Positions 18,977-29,213 of a stretch of 64,000 bases of DNA are shown piece after piece (position 1 is the stretch's first letter; each line of letters begins with the position of its first letter). The notes beneath the pieces are model-generated. The model did no database searches, was not told the origin of the DNA, and saw nothing but the letters and a program-made list of their open reading frames with translations. The DNA is from Exiguobacterium acetylicum (GTDB lineage: Bacteria; Bacillota; Bacilli; Exiguobacteriales; Exiguobacteriaceae), in contig NZ_CP081878.1 in the NCBI RefSeq assembly GCF_022170825.1, forward strand, positions 2,630,001-2,694,000, read 5' to 3'. Both the position numbers and the translations under genes were made by a program.

Positions 18977-19040
18977 GCTATCCTATCGGTTCTTATCGTT
19001 TCACCAGATATATCTATTTCTTTTGGGAGGGATTTACTTT

Positions 19041-20690
19041 ATGGAAAAGAAAAAGGCACTTGCACTCGTCGGAGCACTGACAATCGCTGGATCAAGTCTT
19101 GCGGCATGTTCGACGACAGATGAAGGTTCAAAAGAAGGCGGTTCAACATCTGGAGAAAAAGCTTCAGACAAACAAGTCTTGAATATCATCAGCGGTTCGG
19201 ATATTCCAGCACTTAGCCCGACAGTCGCAACAGACTCTGTATCCTTCACAGTCTTGAACAACGTCCAAGAAGGACTGTTCCGTCTTGACGAGAACCAAGA
19301 AGCAACACCAGGTGTTGCGGAAAGTGTTGATGTTTCTGAAGATGGACTTACATACACGTTCAAACTTCGTGATTCAAAATGGTCGGATGGCAGCGACGTT
19401 ACAGCAAAAGACTTCGAATATGCGTGGAAACGCGTCCTTGATCCGAAAAGTGGATCGCAATATGCGTACATCATGTATATCATCGATGGCGCAGAAGAAT
19501 ATAACACAGGTAAAGGAAAAGCAGATGACGTCGCAGTCAAAGCGGTCGATGACAAAACACTTGAAGTCAAGTTGACACAACCTGCTGAATACTTCAAATC
19601 CCTCACTGGTTTCGGTTCATTCATGCCACTAAAACAAGAATTCGTCGAAGAACAAGGCAAGAACTTCGCATCGAAGCCGGATACATTCCTTTACAACGGA
19701 CCATTCGTCCTCTCGGAATGGAAGACAGATGTTGGCTGGACATACAAAAAGAATGATCAGTACTGGGATAAAGATAACGTCAAACTGGAAGACATCAACG
19801 TAAAAATCGTTAAAGAAGTCTCGACGGGCGTCAACTTGTATGAAAAAGGTGACATCGACCAAGCAGGCTTAACGAGTGAATTCGTTGATCAGTACAAAGA
19901 TAAAGAAGACTTCGAAACACGTCTTGATGCAGCAATGTACTATATCCAAATGAACTTCAAGAACGAACTCTTGAAGAACAAGGATATCCGTAAAGCAATC
20001 GACGCTGGATACGATAAAGCTCAGATGGCTGAAGTTCTCTTGAACAACGGTTCGATCCCTGCTTACTACTACGTACCAAAAGACTTCGCAAAAGGTCCAG
20101 ACGGTAAAGACTTCCGTGATGGCAACGAAGGCTTCGGTTCATACGATGCGTCTGCTGCAAAAGCATCATTCGAAAAAGGACTCAAAGAAGTCGGTAAGAA
20201 ATCGATGAAACTTGAACTCCTTTCATACGATGATGACAACTCGAAGAAAATCTCCGAGTACCTCAAAGGCGAGTGGGAGAAAAACCTTCCAGGTCTTGAA
20301 GTTACGATCAAACAACAACCGTTCAAGAACAAGCTAGATCTTGAATCAAAAGGTGAGTTCGAACTATCGTTCGCAGGATGGGGACCTGACTACCAGGATC
20401 CGATGACATTCCTCGACATGTGGGTAACAGGTGGACCATACAACCGCGGTAAGTACACAAGCGATAAGTATGATTCGCTCATCAAATCGGCTCAAAAAGA
20501 AGTAGATGCTGAAAAACGTTGGGCGTCACTTAAAGAGGCTGAGAAAACGCTTCTCGAAGACGATCAAGCAATCTCCGTCATGTACCAACGTGGTGTTTCT
20601 TCTCTTCGTAAACCGTACGTCAAAGGAATCGTCAACCACAAAGTCGGTGCCGATACTTCGTACAAATGGGCTTACATTGAAGGAAAATAA
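19041..20690 (+). CDS. Oligopeptide ABC transporter substrate-binding lipoprotein (OppA family)
   Basis: 549 residues. Lipoprotein signal MEKKKALALVGALTIAGSS then LAAC lipobox. The body is SBP family 5: DSVSFTVLNNVQEGLFRLDE, YTFKLRDSKWSDGSDVTAKD, FEYAWKRVLDP, YNGPFVLSEW, RKAIDAGYDK, GWGPDYQDPMTFLDMW. It binds peptides outside the membrane for an Opp-type permease, but no permease or ATPase genes are next to it, so it must serve a transporter encoded elsewhere. GGGAGG lies before ATG 19041; an earlier in-frame start would break the signal peptide. Confidence 0.92.
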   Translation: MEKKKALALVGALTIAGSSLAACSTTDEGSKEGGSTSGEKASDKQVLNIISGSDIPALSPTVATDSVSFTVLNNVQEGLFRLDENQEATPGVAESVDVSEDGLTYTFKLRDSKWSDGSDVTAKDFEYAWKRVLDPKSGSQYAYIMYIIDGAEEYNTGKGKADDVAVKAVDDKTLEVKLTQPAEYFKSLTGFGSFMPLKQEFVEEQGKNFASKPDTFLYNGPFVLSEWKTDVGWTYKKNDQYWDKDNVKLEDINVKIVKEVSTGVNLYEKGDIDQAGLTSEFVDQYKDKEDFETRLDAAMYYIQMNFKNELLKNKDIRKAIDAGYDKAQMAEVLLNNGSIPAYYYVPKDFAKGPDGKDFRDGNEGFGSYDASAAKASFEKGLKEVGKKSMKLELLSYDDDNSKKISEYLKGEWEKNLPGLEVTIKQQPFKNKLDLESKGEFELSFAGWGPDYQDPMTFLDMWVTGGPYNRGKYTSDKYDSLIKSAQKEVDAEKRWASLKEAEKTLLEDDQAISVMYQRGVSSLRKPYVKGIVNHKVGADTSYKWAYIEGK

Positions 20691-20701
20691 GTTATATCAA
20701 G

Positions 20702-20740
20702 AGACCAGATTCGCTGACGAGCGTGTCTGGTCTTTTTTTC
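20702..20740 (+). terminator. Terminator of the OppA-like gene
   Basis: agaccaga...tctggtct with T7. Confidence 0.9.
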
Positions 20741-20959
20741 CATATGAGCCGTTTGTCCTATTTTTCTGAATAGAATTAAAATTTCGTGTCATTCTGTTTT
20801 CATTTCCATGACTTCCATTTATACTAAGCAAAGAATCCGATTCACTTTATTTACAATATTTTGCGGGAATTATTCATAATTAATGGAAATGTACCGATAT
20901 ATCTAATACAGAGGACTTTTGCCTCAATACTACATCGAACTAGGAAGGAGGACTCACTC

Positions 20960-21610
20960 ATGAAGCAACGTGTACTTACGAGTCAACAGAGTTATACAGA
21001 AGAGCAACTTGAGATGATTGAAGCCATCCGTGCGGTCGGTGAACTCATCCAAGACCGTCCACGCCGAACTGTCTATCGCCGTTATGCTTTAGTCAATGAC
21101 TGGCCTCAGCCGGAAAATATCATTCGTCAATTCGGATCGTGGCCAGAAGCCCTGTCTGCTGCTGGATACGAGTGGAATGTCGATCAACAACCGGAGGAAC
21201 TCGAACGTGCGCCGAAATACACGAAAGACGAAATTTTGAAGTCATTCGAACGATACGCACAAGACGTCGGTTCTACAATCACACTCAAGAAGTATCAGAT
21301 GTGGCGTAAATCCGTCCATCATGCACCGAGTCACTACCATATCGTCAAGATGTTCGGTTCATGGCATGATGCTTGTACCGCTGCCGGTCTTGAAGCGAGT
21401 GTCACTTATTCAAAAGCTGAACTCGCCGCTTCCCTACGTCAAGCCATCGAAGAAGTTGGTTTCGCTCTTTCCTTTGAAGCATACCGGGAATGGGCAAAAC
21501 GGAACAACAAACCGTCGACGAAAGCCTTACTTCATCGCTATGGTTCTTGGTCAGCTGCGATCCATGCGATTGAAAACGAGATTCGTCTCAGTAAACAACA
21601 AGCACAATGA
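20960..21610 (+). CDS. Protein of three homing-endonuclease-associated repeats
   Basis: 216 residues built from three ~55-residue units, roughly 14-70, 88-144 and 152-204. Each has a helical first half, a basic Y-x-x-W/V segment and a closing [FY]GSW motif: IIRQFGSWPEALSAAGYE, HIVKMFGSWHDACTAAGLE, LLHRYGSWSAAIHAIE. This is the repeat often found beside HNH homing nucleases and thought to bind DNA, but no nuclease domain is present. Likely a small sequence-specific DNA-binding protein or regulator; target unknown. AAGGAGG precedes ATG 20960. A weak promoter TTTACA - 17 - TTCATA lies near 20850-20880. It has its own terminator. Confidence 0.75.
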   Translation: MKQRVLTSQQSYTEEQLEMIEAIRAVGELIQDRPRRTVYRRYALVNDWPQPENIIRQFGSWPEALSAAGYEWNVDQQPEELERAPKYTKDEILKSFERYAQDVGSTITLKKYQMWRKSVHHAPSHYHIVKMFGSWHDACTAAGLEASVTYSKAELAASLRQAIEEVGFALSFEAYREWAKRNNKPSTKALLHRYGSWSAAIHAIENEIRLSKQQAQ

Positions 21611-21625
21611 ACTCATTCCTTTTTG

Positions 21626-21660
21626 ATCCTCCTCGTTCATCTGAACTGGGAGGATTTTTT
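21626..21660 (+). terminator. Terminator of the repeat-protein gene
   Basis: atcctcc (21626-21632) pairs with ggaggat (21649-21655), then T6. Confidence 0.85.
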
Positions 21661-21665
21661 ATATC

Positions 21666-21696
21666 AAAAAAGAAGGTAACGTCTCCGCTACCTTCT
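21666..21696 (-). terminator. Terminator of the GGDEF gene
   Basis: Minus strand agaaggta...taccttct followed by T6. Confidence 0.85.
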
Positions 21697-21706
21697 CCTA
21701 CTTGAT

Positions 21707-23404
21707 TTAAATGACCTTCTCTTTCCACTCTTGATACGATGCGACACGATCGCGTCCTTGGAACTTCGCTCCGACGTACATCGCCCGGTCCGCGTTTCGA
21801 ATCAAACTCGCGAGGTCCCCGAGTTCCTTTAATGTATCGATGCCGATACTTGCTGTGATCCGGAGGGTATGTTCTTCGACTAAGATTGGATTCGCATGTA
21901 ACGTCTCCCGAATTCGTTCTGCAACGATTTGGGCGGAATCGAGATCCGTATTCGGTAATAAGATGACGAACTCCTCTCCCCCATAACGCGCGACGAGATC
22001 CGTGATGCGCGTCGCCTGCATCAACAGCTTCGCGACTTCAAATAAAACAACGTCTCCGACTTCATGACCATACGTATCGTTGATTTGTTTAAAATGATCT
22101 AAATCAATCATTAAAGCAGAAAACGGATAGAGGTCACGTTGTTTAATGCGACGATCGCCCCATTCTTGCAAGGCACGATAGTTAGGTAGTTTCGTCATCG
22201 CATCTGTCCGGCTGTCGGTCAACAAGCGCTCTCGCTCGTGCGCTCGCTCAACTGCCCATGACAGAACACGAAGGGCACGATACAGCTCATAGCCGAAATC
22301 TTGCGTAAACTCCCCGCTCGCTTCAGATGCCAGGAACAACGAGCAGTTGATCGTCTCTGTCGCTTCCGGTTGGATGAAGAGGACGGATTGCGTCTCTTCC
22401 GGTAAACAATCGTATAGTCGAATATCCCACTCCTGTTGCATTCCATAAAGGAGAACTTCTTCTTTTTCGATGATGTCTTCAATGATTCGTCCTTCGACAT
22501 GATCGGCTTTTAACTTTCGTCCATCCTTCAACGAATAGTACACGCTCTGCTTTCCTTCTTTGAAATCGAACTTAATCCAAGCGATGTCCGGTTTGACGAA
22601 TTGATTGAGCTGTCGCAGATACCGCTCAATGATGAACTGCGCATCGCCGTCCTTCCAAGCCGCTTCTTTTAATCGCTCGATCTGCTCCCAGTGTTCAATC
22701 CGGTCTGTCGCTTCGACTGAACTCCCTAGTGCTCGCTTGATGATGAATAAAGCAAAGGCAGCCATGACGAGTCCACTATTTCCGTTTCCTTGGACGACGA
22801 GCGTACTGAAAATCCCATATAACAATTCTGCCGTGATGACGACCGCTTCAAACCGTAGCAGCTGAAACATGACGTCATTTGGGATATTTTCTCCAAGAAG
22901 AAATCGAGATAACTGGTATTGTAATAAAAGAACGATCCAGAGGATGGCAACCATTGCCATTAACGGAACGATGTTTTCTGTAAGTACGAATCCTTCTCCA
23001 TGCGTCCCACCGAGTGCATTGTAGGCAAGACCCGCTGGAACGATTAAAAACAGTTCGAGGGCGACGTTGAACGGATAGTTATGTAACATCCGACGACGTC
23101 CGACCGGTGTATGGATCGTCCGCAATTGATAGATGAGCATCGTCAGTTGCCCAACACAAATCGCTGATAATAATCCATACGTCAAGAAGGTGAAGAGAAC
23201 GAATCCAAAATGAAAAGTAAAACTCATATGGCGACGGCGGACAGGATCGACGACGAAAATCGTCGATAAGGCGGCAATCAATAAGAACGTGAACAAATCG
23301 ACGCTGAGACTATAATCCTTCGACTTCGCAAAAAGATCGATGCCAATGACGATTACGAAAAAAACAACCCAGCTTCGAAGGAGATATTGTTGAAAACGAC
23401 GCAC
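21707..23404 (-). CDS. Membrane diguanylate cyclase
   Basis: 565 residues. About six N-terminal membrane helices (SWVVFFVIVIG, FLLIAALSTIFVV, FGFVLFTFLTYGLLSAI and more), a GAF-like middle, and a C-terminal GGDEF domain: DAMTKLPNYRAL, ALMIDLDHFKQINDTYGHEV, ARYGGEEFVILLP, ADRAMYVGAK. The RITD inhibitory site for product feedback precedes GGEEF at the right distance. It should be an active, feedback-controlled c-di-GMP synthase. GTG at 23404 (VRRFQQYLLRSW) is preferred: GGAAGGGG lies eight bases upstream; the longer ATG frame has no ribosome site. Confidence 0.9.
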   Translation of the reverse strand: MRRFQQYLLRSWVVFFVIVIGIDLFAKSKDYSLSVDLFTFLLIAALSTIFVVDPVRRRHMSFTFHFGFVLFTFLTYGLLSAICVGQLTMLIYQLRTIHTPVGRRRMLHNYPFNVALELFLIVPAGLAYNALGGTHGEGFVLTENIVPLMAMVAILWIVLLLQYQLSRFLLGENIPNDVMFQLLRFEAVVITAELLYGIFSTLVVQGNGNSGLVMAAFALFIIKRALGSSVEATDRIEHWEQIERLKEAAWKDGDAQFIIERYLRQLNQFVKPDIAWIKFDFKEGKQSVYYSLKDGRKLKADHVEGRIIEDIIEKEEVLLYGMQQEWDIRLYDCLPEETQSVLFIQPEATETINCSLFLASEASGEFTQDFGYELYRALRVLSWAVERAHERERLLTDSRTDAMTKLPNYRALQEWGDRRIKQRDLYPFSALMIDLDHFKQINDTYGHEVGDVVLFEVAKLLMQATRITDLVARYGGEEFVILLPNTDLDSAQIVAERIRETLHANPILVEEHTLRITASIGIDTLKELGDLASLIRNADRAMYVGAKFQGRDRVASYQEWKEKVI

Positions 23405-23538
23405 AAAACATTCCCCTTCCTTTAAATTATGTAGTTGTATATTACTGGAAATCGATATGTCCATTATTCTACTTTTCGAGCAAAAAGTCGAACTTCGATG
23501 GTCTCCTTTGATACAATTAATTCGAGGTGATATTTTTT

Positions 23539-24147
23539 ATGACAAACACATTTACGCAACATGCATTTGATACATTTCAGATTGATGGATTAGAACCCCG
23601 GATGGAAGCAATTCGCGAACGGATTCAACCGGTTTTTCGGGACATCGGTCAAGAAGTCGCACCTGACTTGACTGTTGCAACGGCGGAAGACGTCCACGTT
23701 CATATCGCGCAACACGCTCGGCGGAAGGTCAATCCTCCGAAAGATACATGGATGGCATTCTCACCAGATAAACGTGGGTATAAAAAGCACCCCCATTTCC
23801 AAGTCGGTCTGTTTGATGATCATCTGTTCATTTGGCTCGCTTATATTTACGAATTGCCGAATAAACAACAATACGCATCTAAACTATTACAGCATACCGA
23901 GCTGTTGACATCCCTACCGGATGATTTTGTCGTCTCATACGACCATATGAAAAAAGACGCGGTTTCCGTTCATGAGACAGATATCCAAAAGGGATTACAA
24001 CGTTTCCACGACGTCAAAAAAGCAGAATTCCTTGTCGGTCGCCACATTTCGGCAGAACAAGTGCATCAACTGTCACGCGAAGAATTACTCGAAATGATTC
24101 GAAATACCTATTCGCATCTCGTACCACTCTATAAAACAATTAAATAA
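23539..24147 (+). CDS. UPF0637 (YktB/DUF1054) family protein
   Basis: 202 residues matching B. subtilis YktB: FTQHAFDTFQIDGLEPRM, WMAFSPDKRGYKKHPHFQ, IWLAYIYELPNKQQYA. Conserved in Bacillales, soluble, function unknown. GAGGTG precedes ATG 23539. Confidence 0.85.
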   Translation: MTNTFTQHAFDTFQIDGLEPRMEAIRERIQPVFRDIGQEVAPDLTVATAEDVHVHIAQHARRKVNPPKDTWMAFSPDKRGYKKHPHFQVGLFDDHLFIWLAYIYELPNKQQYASKLLQHTELLTSLPDDFVVSYDHMKKDAVSVHETDIQKGLQRFHDVKKAEFLVGRHISAEQVHQLSREELLEMIRNTYSHLVPLYKTIK

Positions 24148-24176
24148 AAAGGATGGCCGAATCGGTCATCCTTTTT
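24146..24176. terminator. Bidirectional terminator
   Basis: aaaaaggatg-gccga-at-cggt-catccttttt, serving the convergent genes on both sides. Confidence 0.9.
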
Positions 24177-24178
24177 CA

Positions 24179-24688
24179 TTAGTTATATTTTACTAGAATT
24201 GACATGACTTGTGTACGGTCGGAATTTAAATTTAGATAAATGTTGACCTGTTTTGAGGAAACGGTCATGACGTTGAATGTTTTATCAAGTTTTGCTGTCG
24301 CATACGCTTGTTTGACTTCCTTAACCGTCACATTTCGTTTGACTTGTTTTGGATCATAGACGATGGCACTGACTTTTGCTTTCGCATCCTTCACACCATA
24401 CGTTGAGCAGTAATGGAGGGCACGATCAGCTGATGCAAGCCCGTTTCCGCTTTGACACCAATTCGAGTTCTTTTCCCCCTTATATGCTTTATGTACTTGT
24501 GCAAGTGTTGTTTTGTTAAGAGCGACTTTTCCATCGATTGAACGTGCTTGTTTTGCTTGCGTCTGGATTTCTTGAAGCCATTTGACGTCTGTTTGTTTTG
24601 TTGCCTCGACCGGTTGATTATATGAAGCGCCTGACACGATGCTGACAGTGAGTGCGGCAGTTAAGATGATCCCTAAAACTTGTTTCAT
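24179..24688 (-). CDS. Small secreted protein, possibly YjgB (DUF4309)-like
   Basis: 169 residues with a signal peptide (MKQVLGIILTAALTVSIVSG, likely cut after ASA/EA-type site) and a ~120-residue exported domain holding two cysteines (NWCQSG, LHYCSTYG) that could form a disulfide. The pattern of a K-V-A-L-x-K-T opening and VNIYLNLNSDRTQVMSI end recalls DUF4309 proteins such as YjgB, but I am not sure. Function unknown. A small cgcct/aggcg hairpin lies just upstream of the ribosome site. Confidence 0.65.
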   Translation of the reverse strand: MKQVLGIILTAALTVSIVSGASYNQPVEATKQTDVKWLQEIQTQAKQARSIDGKVALNKTTLAQVHKAYKGEKNSNWCQSGNGLASADRALHYCSTYGVKDAKAKVSAIVYDPKQVKRNVTVKEVKQAYATAKLDKTFNVMTVSSKQVNIYLNLNSDRTQVMSILVKYN

Positions 24689-24811
24689 GATGATGTCCTC
24701 CTCGGCGCCTGTAAAAGGCGTTGATAATAAACTGATTCCCCTATTTCAAAAAATTATTCAGTTTTTATAGTTTTTTTCTGGGAACTTATATTTATTTTTT
24801 TGAGGAGAAAT

Positions 24812-24846
24812 AAAAAAAGAACCTAGTGTCGCCTGACACTAGGTTC
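24812..24846 (-). terminator. Terminator of the pot operon
   Basis: Thirteen-base perfect stem agaacctagtgtc/gacactaggttct, then T7 on the minus strand. Confidence 0.95.
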
Positions 24847-24850
24847 TACC

Positions 24851-25924
24851 TCATTTCTTATGCATCTTAAACTCTAGGAACAACTCATTGTAATGCGCAA
24901 GCATCTTCTTCCCGAGGTTATCATAGACTTCAAGCGTATCTGTAACTTGTTTATCAGGATAGAATCGCTCATCGGTCTGCACCGATTTGTCGAGCAATTT
25001 CAAGCCTTCTTTGTTCGGTGTCGAATACCCGACGTAGTCGGCATTCTTCGCTGAAATATCTGGACGCAGCATGAAGTTGATGAACTCATGTGCACCTTCG
25101 ACGTTTTTAGCCGTTTTTGGAATGACGACATTATCGAACCAGACGTTTGATCCCTCTTTCGGGATGACGTAGTCGAGATTCTCGTTTTCGCTCATGATCT
25201 CGTTTGCATCACCAGACCAGACGACACCGAGTCCCGCTTCTTCGTTCGCGAGGAGTAACTTGATCTCGTCACCGACGATTGCCTTGACGTTAGGCGTCAA
25301 GCGCATCAAGTTCGCTTTTGCTTCCTGTAGTTTTGATTCATCCGTTTCATTCAACGAATAACCAAGACTATTTAAGCTCATCCCCATCACTTCACGGGCA
25401 CCGTCAGCGAGTAGAATTTGATTTTTCAGCTTCGGATCCCAAAGATCCTTCCAGCTCGTCGGTTCTTTCCCACCAATCAACTCTTTATTGTAGACGATCC
25501 CAACTGTTCCCCAGAAATACGGAATCGAATATTTATTATTCGGATCAAAGGATAAATCCAAAAAACGTGAATCGATGTTCTTGAGGTTTGGAATCTTTTG
25601 ATGGTCGATCGGTAGAACAAGCTTCTCCTCGATCATCTTCGCAATCGCGTAATCAGACGGGACGGCAATATCGTATGTCGTCCCACCCTGTTCGATTTTC
25701 GTCAACATCGCTTCGTTCGAATCGAACGTTTGATAGACGACCTTGATGCCGCTCTCCTTTTCAAACTGTTTGATCAGTGCTGGGTCGATATAATCGCCCC
25801 AGTTGTAGATGTTCAGAACATTTTTACCTGAATATCCTTGTGTCTCATTTAACTGATTCAAGGTGAAAAGAATGACACCTGAAATCAGGAAAATCGCGGC
25901 GAACAATTGAATCAATTTTTTCAA
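24851..25924 (-). CDS. potD: Spermidine/putrescine-binding protein
   Basis: 357 residues. The mature part shows the PotD signatures LNIYNWGDYIDPALIKQFEK, QTFDSNEAMLTKIEQGGTTY, DIAVPSDYAIAKM and VVWSGDANEIM. It captures polyamines outside the membrane for PotABC. The N-terminal hydrophobic segment (LFAAIFLISGVILFTL) has no lipobox cysteine, so it is probably held by an uncleaved anchor. Last gene of the operon, three bases after potC. Confidence 0.93.
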   Translation of the reverse strand: MKKLIQLFAAIFLISGVILFTLNQLNETQGYSGKNVLNIYNWGDYIDPALIKQFEKESGIKVVYQTFDSNEAMLTKIEQGGTTYDIAVPSDYAIAKMIEEKLVLPIDHQKIPNLKNIDSRFLDLSFDPNNKYSIPYFWGTVGIVYNKELIGGKEPTSWKDLWDPKLKNQILLADGAREVMGMSLNSLGYSLNETDESKLQEAKANLMRLTPNVKAIVGDEIKLLLANEEAGLGVVWSGDANEIMSENENLDYVIPKEGSNVWFDNVVIPKTAKNVEGAHEFINFMLRPDISAKNADYVGYSTPNKEGLKLLDKSVQTDERFYPDKQVTDTLEVYDNLGKKMLAHYNELFLEFKMHKK

Positions 25925-25927
25925 CGG

Positions 25928-26728
25928 TCATTTCACCTCCGGTCGCGAAAGCTTCGTAGCAGCTCGTTGGTTCAAGAAGTAGTAGCCGATGACGAGTAAG
26001 AACGTAAACAGGAAGATGACGGTCGACAAAGCATTGATCTTCATCGAAATCCCTTGGCGGGCAAGTGAGTAGATTTCTACAGACAGCGTCGTAAAGCCGT
26101 TTCCTGTTACGAAGAACGTCACGGCAAAATCGTCCAGTGAGTACGTCAATGCCGTAAAGAATCCGGCGAAGATACCCGGTGTGATGTACGGCAAGATGAC
26201 TTTCGTCAATACATCCCAGCGGCTTGCTCCTAAGTCACGTGCTGCATCGACGAGCGTTGGACTCATCTCCTGCAACTTCGGTAAGACAAGAATGACGACG
26301 ATCGGTACTGAGAACGCGATGTGTGACAGTAAGACCGACGTAAATCCAAGCTGAATGCCAAGTAGCGTGAAGAAGATCAAGAACGATGCCCCGATGATGA
26401 CATCCGGACTGACGATCAAAATGCTGTTTAGTGTCAGTAATGACGTCTCGACACGTTTCTTGCGGACGGCTTGGATCCCGATCGCTCCGAACACCCCGAG
26501 AATCGTCGAGATCGCTGCTGATAACAGGGCAATGACGAGCGTATTCAAGACGATGATCAACAAGCGTGAGTCTTGGAAGACTTCCTTGTACCAGTCCCAC
26601 GTGAACGAATCGAAGTTCGTCATATTATCGGCGCTGTTAAATGAATAGAACGCCAAGTAGAAAATCGGAGCATACAAAATGATGAAGACACCGATTAAAT
26701 AAAGATTTGCTAGTTTCAAACGTTTCAT
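25928..26728 (-). CDS. potC: Spermidine/putrescine ABC permease PotC
   Basis: About 266 residues with six membrane helices; the ABC-permease EAA loop reads [25 protein letters not shown] at 26728 overlaps the potB stop (TGATG), implying coupled translation. Forms the channel with PotB. Confidence 0.93.
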   Translation of the reverse strand: MKRLKLANLYLIGVFIILYAPIFYLAFYSFNSADNMTNFDSFTWDWYKEVFQDSRLLIIVLNTLVIALLSAAISTILGVFGAIGIQAVRKKRVETSLLTLNSILIVSPDVIIGASFLIFFTLLGIQLGFTSVLLSHIAFSVPIVVILVLPKLQEMSPTLVDAARDLGASRWDVLTKVILPYITPGIFAGFFTALTYSLDDFAVTFFVTGNGFTTLSVEIYSLARQGISMKINALSTVIFLFTFLLVIGYYFLNQRAATKLSRPEVK

Positions 26729-27537
26729 CAAGTCGTCGCTCCTTTCTTCCGTTTCGTACTCGTCAACGCAAGGATGATTGCCATCGCGATGATGAGGAAG
26801 ACAGCAATCGTTGCCCCCATCCCCCAGTTTTGTGTCACGAGGAACTGTTGCTCAATCGCGGTACCGAGCGTGATGACGCGGTTCCCAGCAATCAGACGCG
26901 TAATCATGAACAGCGATAACGCTGGAATGAAGACGAGCTGACAGCCTGATTTCACACCATCGAGCGTCAACGGGAAGACGACGCGACGAAACGTCGTGAA
27001 GTTCGATGCCCCGAGGTCACGTGCAGCGAAGACGAGTGACGGACTGAGTTTTTCAATCGCGTTGAAGATCGGTAAGATCATGAACGGAATAAAGATATAG
27101 ACCGATACAAAAACAAAACTGAAGTCGGTAAAGAGAATCTGCTTACGACCGATGCCGATCGCTTCAAGCGTTTGATTCGCTAGACCATACGTACTGAACA
27201 ACCCGATGAACGCATAAGCTTTCAACAATAGGTTGATCCATGTCGGTAAGATGATTAAAAGTAACCACAGTTGTTTATGTTTCGTCTTCGTCAACAAGTA
27301 GGCCGTCGGATAACCAATCAAAAGTGAGAACACCGTGATTAAGAAGGCGTACCAGAACGAACTAAGCGTCATCGTCAAATAGGTCGACGTAAAGAAGTTC
27401 TGGTAGTTCTCAAACGAGAAATTCCCATCCAGGTCGAGAAACGAATAATAGACGACGAGGACGATTGGTGCGATGACGAACAAAGCGATCCAGAATAGAT
27501 ACGGGATGAGATACCAGTTACGTGATTTTTGCATCAT
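26728..27537 (-). CDS. potB: Spermidine/putrescine ABC permease PotB
   Basis: 269 residues, six helices, EAA loop [20 protein letters not shown]. Start overlaps the potA stop by four bases (ATGA). Partner of PotC. Confidence 0.93.
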   Translation of the reverse strand: MMQKSRNWYLIPYLFWIALFVIAPIVLVVYYSFLDLDGNFSFENYQNFFTSTYLTMTLSSFWYAFLITVFSLLIGYPTAYLLTKTKHKQLWLLLIILPTWINLLLKAYAFIGLFSTYGLANQTLEAIGIGRKQILFTDFSFVFVSVYIFIPFMILPIFNAIEKLSPSLVFAARDLGASNFTTFRRVVFPLTLDGVKSGCQLVFIPALSLFMITRLIAGNRVITLGTAIEQQFLVTQNWGMGATIAVFLIIAMAIILALTSTKRKKGATT

Positions 27538-28628
27538 AACACCCCGTCGTAAGATTCCAGACGCTTATCAAATTCTTCCTCTGTCTCGTTCAATCGCATG
27601 ACGTGGATCGCTTCTGGATCAAATGTCAGACCGATTTGCTCACCGACCGTTGCTTTTTTCGTGCTATGGACGAGCCATTCGTTCCCGACTTCATCCATGC
27701 AGGCGATCTCGTAGTGCACGCCACGGAAGAGTTGTGAATCAACGGTAACTTGTAGTTTTCCTTGTGTCACGTTCGTGATTTCAAGATCTTCAGGACGGAT
27801 GACGATTTCGACCGGTTCGTTCAGTTCAAGACCACGGTCGACACATTCGAATTCCTTTTCTGCGAACCAGACCCGGTAATCTTCGACCATGCGCCCAGGA
27901 ATGATGTTCGACTCACCGATGAAATCAGCAACGAAGCGGTTGATTGGTTCGTCATAGATATCCGTCGGCGTACCTGATTGTTGAATGACACCATGATTGA
28001 GGACGAAGATCTCATCCGACATCGCCAGTGCTTCTTCTTGATCGTGTGTGACGAAGATGAACGTGATTCCAAGACGACGTTGCAAATCACGGAGCTCATA
28101 TTGCATCTCTGTCCGTAATTTCAAGTCGAGGGCTGATAACGGTTCATCAAGCAAGATGACTTCCGGTTCATTAACGATCGCTCGAGCAATCGCGACACGT
28201 TGCCGTTGTCCACCCGACATCTCAGTAATTTCCCGCTTTTCATAGCCGGACAAGTTAACGAACTTCAACGCATCGGTTACGCGTTGTGCGATTTCCGCTT
28301 CTTTCACCTTCTTGATCCGAAGACCGAAGGCAATGTTTTCAAAAACATTTAAATGTGGGAAGAGCGCGTAATCCTGAAAGACGGTATTGACTTGGCGTTT
28401 GTTCGCTGGTACATCATTGATCCGTTTTCCATTGAAGACGATGTCTCCCTCTGTCGCTTCTGAAAAGCCGGCAATCAGTCGTAAAATCGTCGTTTTCCCA
28501 CAACCCGATGGTCCGAGTAAGGTGTAGAACTTCCCGCGTTCGATTTCAAAGCTAACTTGATCGAGGACGGTCTGATCGTCATATCGTTTCGTGACGTCCT
28601 TGAATTGAATGATTGTAGTATCTGCCAA
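27534..28628 (-). CDS. potA: Spermidine/putrescine ABC ATPase PotA
   Basis: 364 residues: Walker [15 protein letters not shown]-loop [16 protein letters not shown], signature [14 protein letters not shown], Walker [13 protein letters not shown], switch [10 protein letters not shown], and a C-terminal TOBE-type domain ([12 protein letters not shown]). Energises polyamine uptake. Thirteen bases after the regulator gene. Confidence 0.95.
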   Translation of the reverse strand: MADTTIIQFKDVTKRYDDQTVLDQVSFEIERGKFYTLLGPSGCGKTTILRLIAGFSEATEGDIVFNGKRINDVPANKRQVNTVFQDYALFPHLNVFENIAFGLRIKKVKEAEIAQRVTDALKFVNLSGYEKREITEMSGGQRQRVAIARAIVNEPEVILLDEPLSALDLKLRTEMQYELRDLQRRLGITFIFVTHDQEEALAMSDEIFVLNHGVIQQSGTPTDIYDEPINRFVADFIGESNIIPGRMVEDYRVWFAEKEFECVDRGLELNEPVEIVIRPEDLEITNVTQGKLQVTVDSQLFRGVHYEIACMDEVGNEWLVHSTKKATVGEQIGLTFDPEAIHVMRLNETEEEFDKRLESYDGVL

Positions 28629-28641
28629 TCTAGTTCCTCCT

Positions 28642-29187
28642 TCATAGGTATGAGTCAGTCGCAGTCACAAGGACTTTCGTCTCTTGTGTGGACTCATTGC
28701 GTAGTTGATGGATTTCTGAAGCCTTATAATAAAGTGTCTCGCCTTGTTTCGCTACAAAAGACTGGCGACCAAGCGTCAGCGTGACATTTCCTGCAAGCAC
28801 GTAGACGAACGTTTCAGCACTCGACGGTTCGTACGTCTTAAATGCTCCACCTGGTGCGAGTGTCAGTAAGACCGGTTCCATCTCTTTTTCGTTCGATTCC
28901 GGAATGAGCCAGGTGACATGATACCCTTGTGCTTCGTCTGCATACGTCGTGACATCTTCTTCACCGTAGACAACCTTTTGATTCAGCGTATCCTCATCAA
29001 AGAAATCCTTTGGTGAAATGCCAAGGACTTCAAGGAGATGAAACAGTGTCTCGATCGACGGTGAACTGATTTCCCGTTCGAGTTGCGAGATGTACCCTTT
29101 ACTGAGGTCTGTTCTTTCCCCTAGTTCCTCTTGGGTCAACCCCTTTTGAAGACGGAGGTTTTTAATTTTTTGACCGATTGAGTACAA
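28642..29187 (-). CDS. XRE-cupin regulator of the pot operon
   Basis: 181 residues: N-terminal HTH_3 domain ([38 protein letters not shown]) and a C-terminal cupin ([21 protein letters not shown] ending region, HQLRNES). This PuuR-like design usually senses a polyamine or related small molecule and represses uptake. The TTG at 29187 is chosen as start because AGGAGG lies seven bases before it and within the codons of the longer ATG frame. First gene of the operon, so autoregulation is likely. Confidence 0.85.
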   Translation of the reverse strand: MYSIGQKIKNLRLQKGLTQEELGERTDLSKGYISQLEREISSPSIETLFHLLEVLGISPKDFFDEDTLNQKVVYGEEDVTTYADEAQGYHVTWLIPESNEKEMEPVLLTLAPGGAFKTYEPSSAETFVYVLAGNVTLTLGRQSFVAKQGETLYYKASEIHQLRNESTQETKVLVTATDSYL

Positions 29188-29213
29188 TCGACGTCCTCCT
29201 CTCATCTGCTTAG

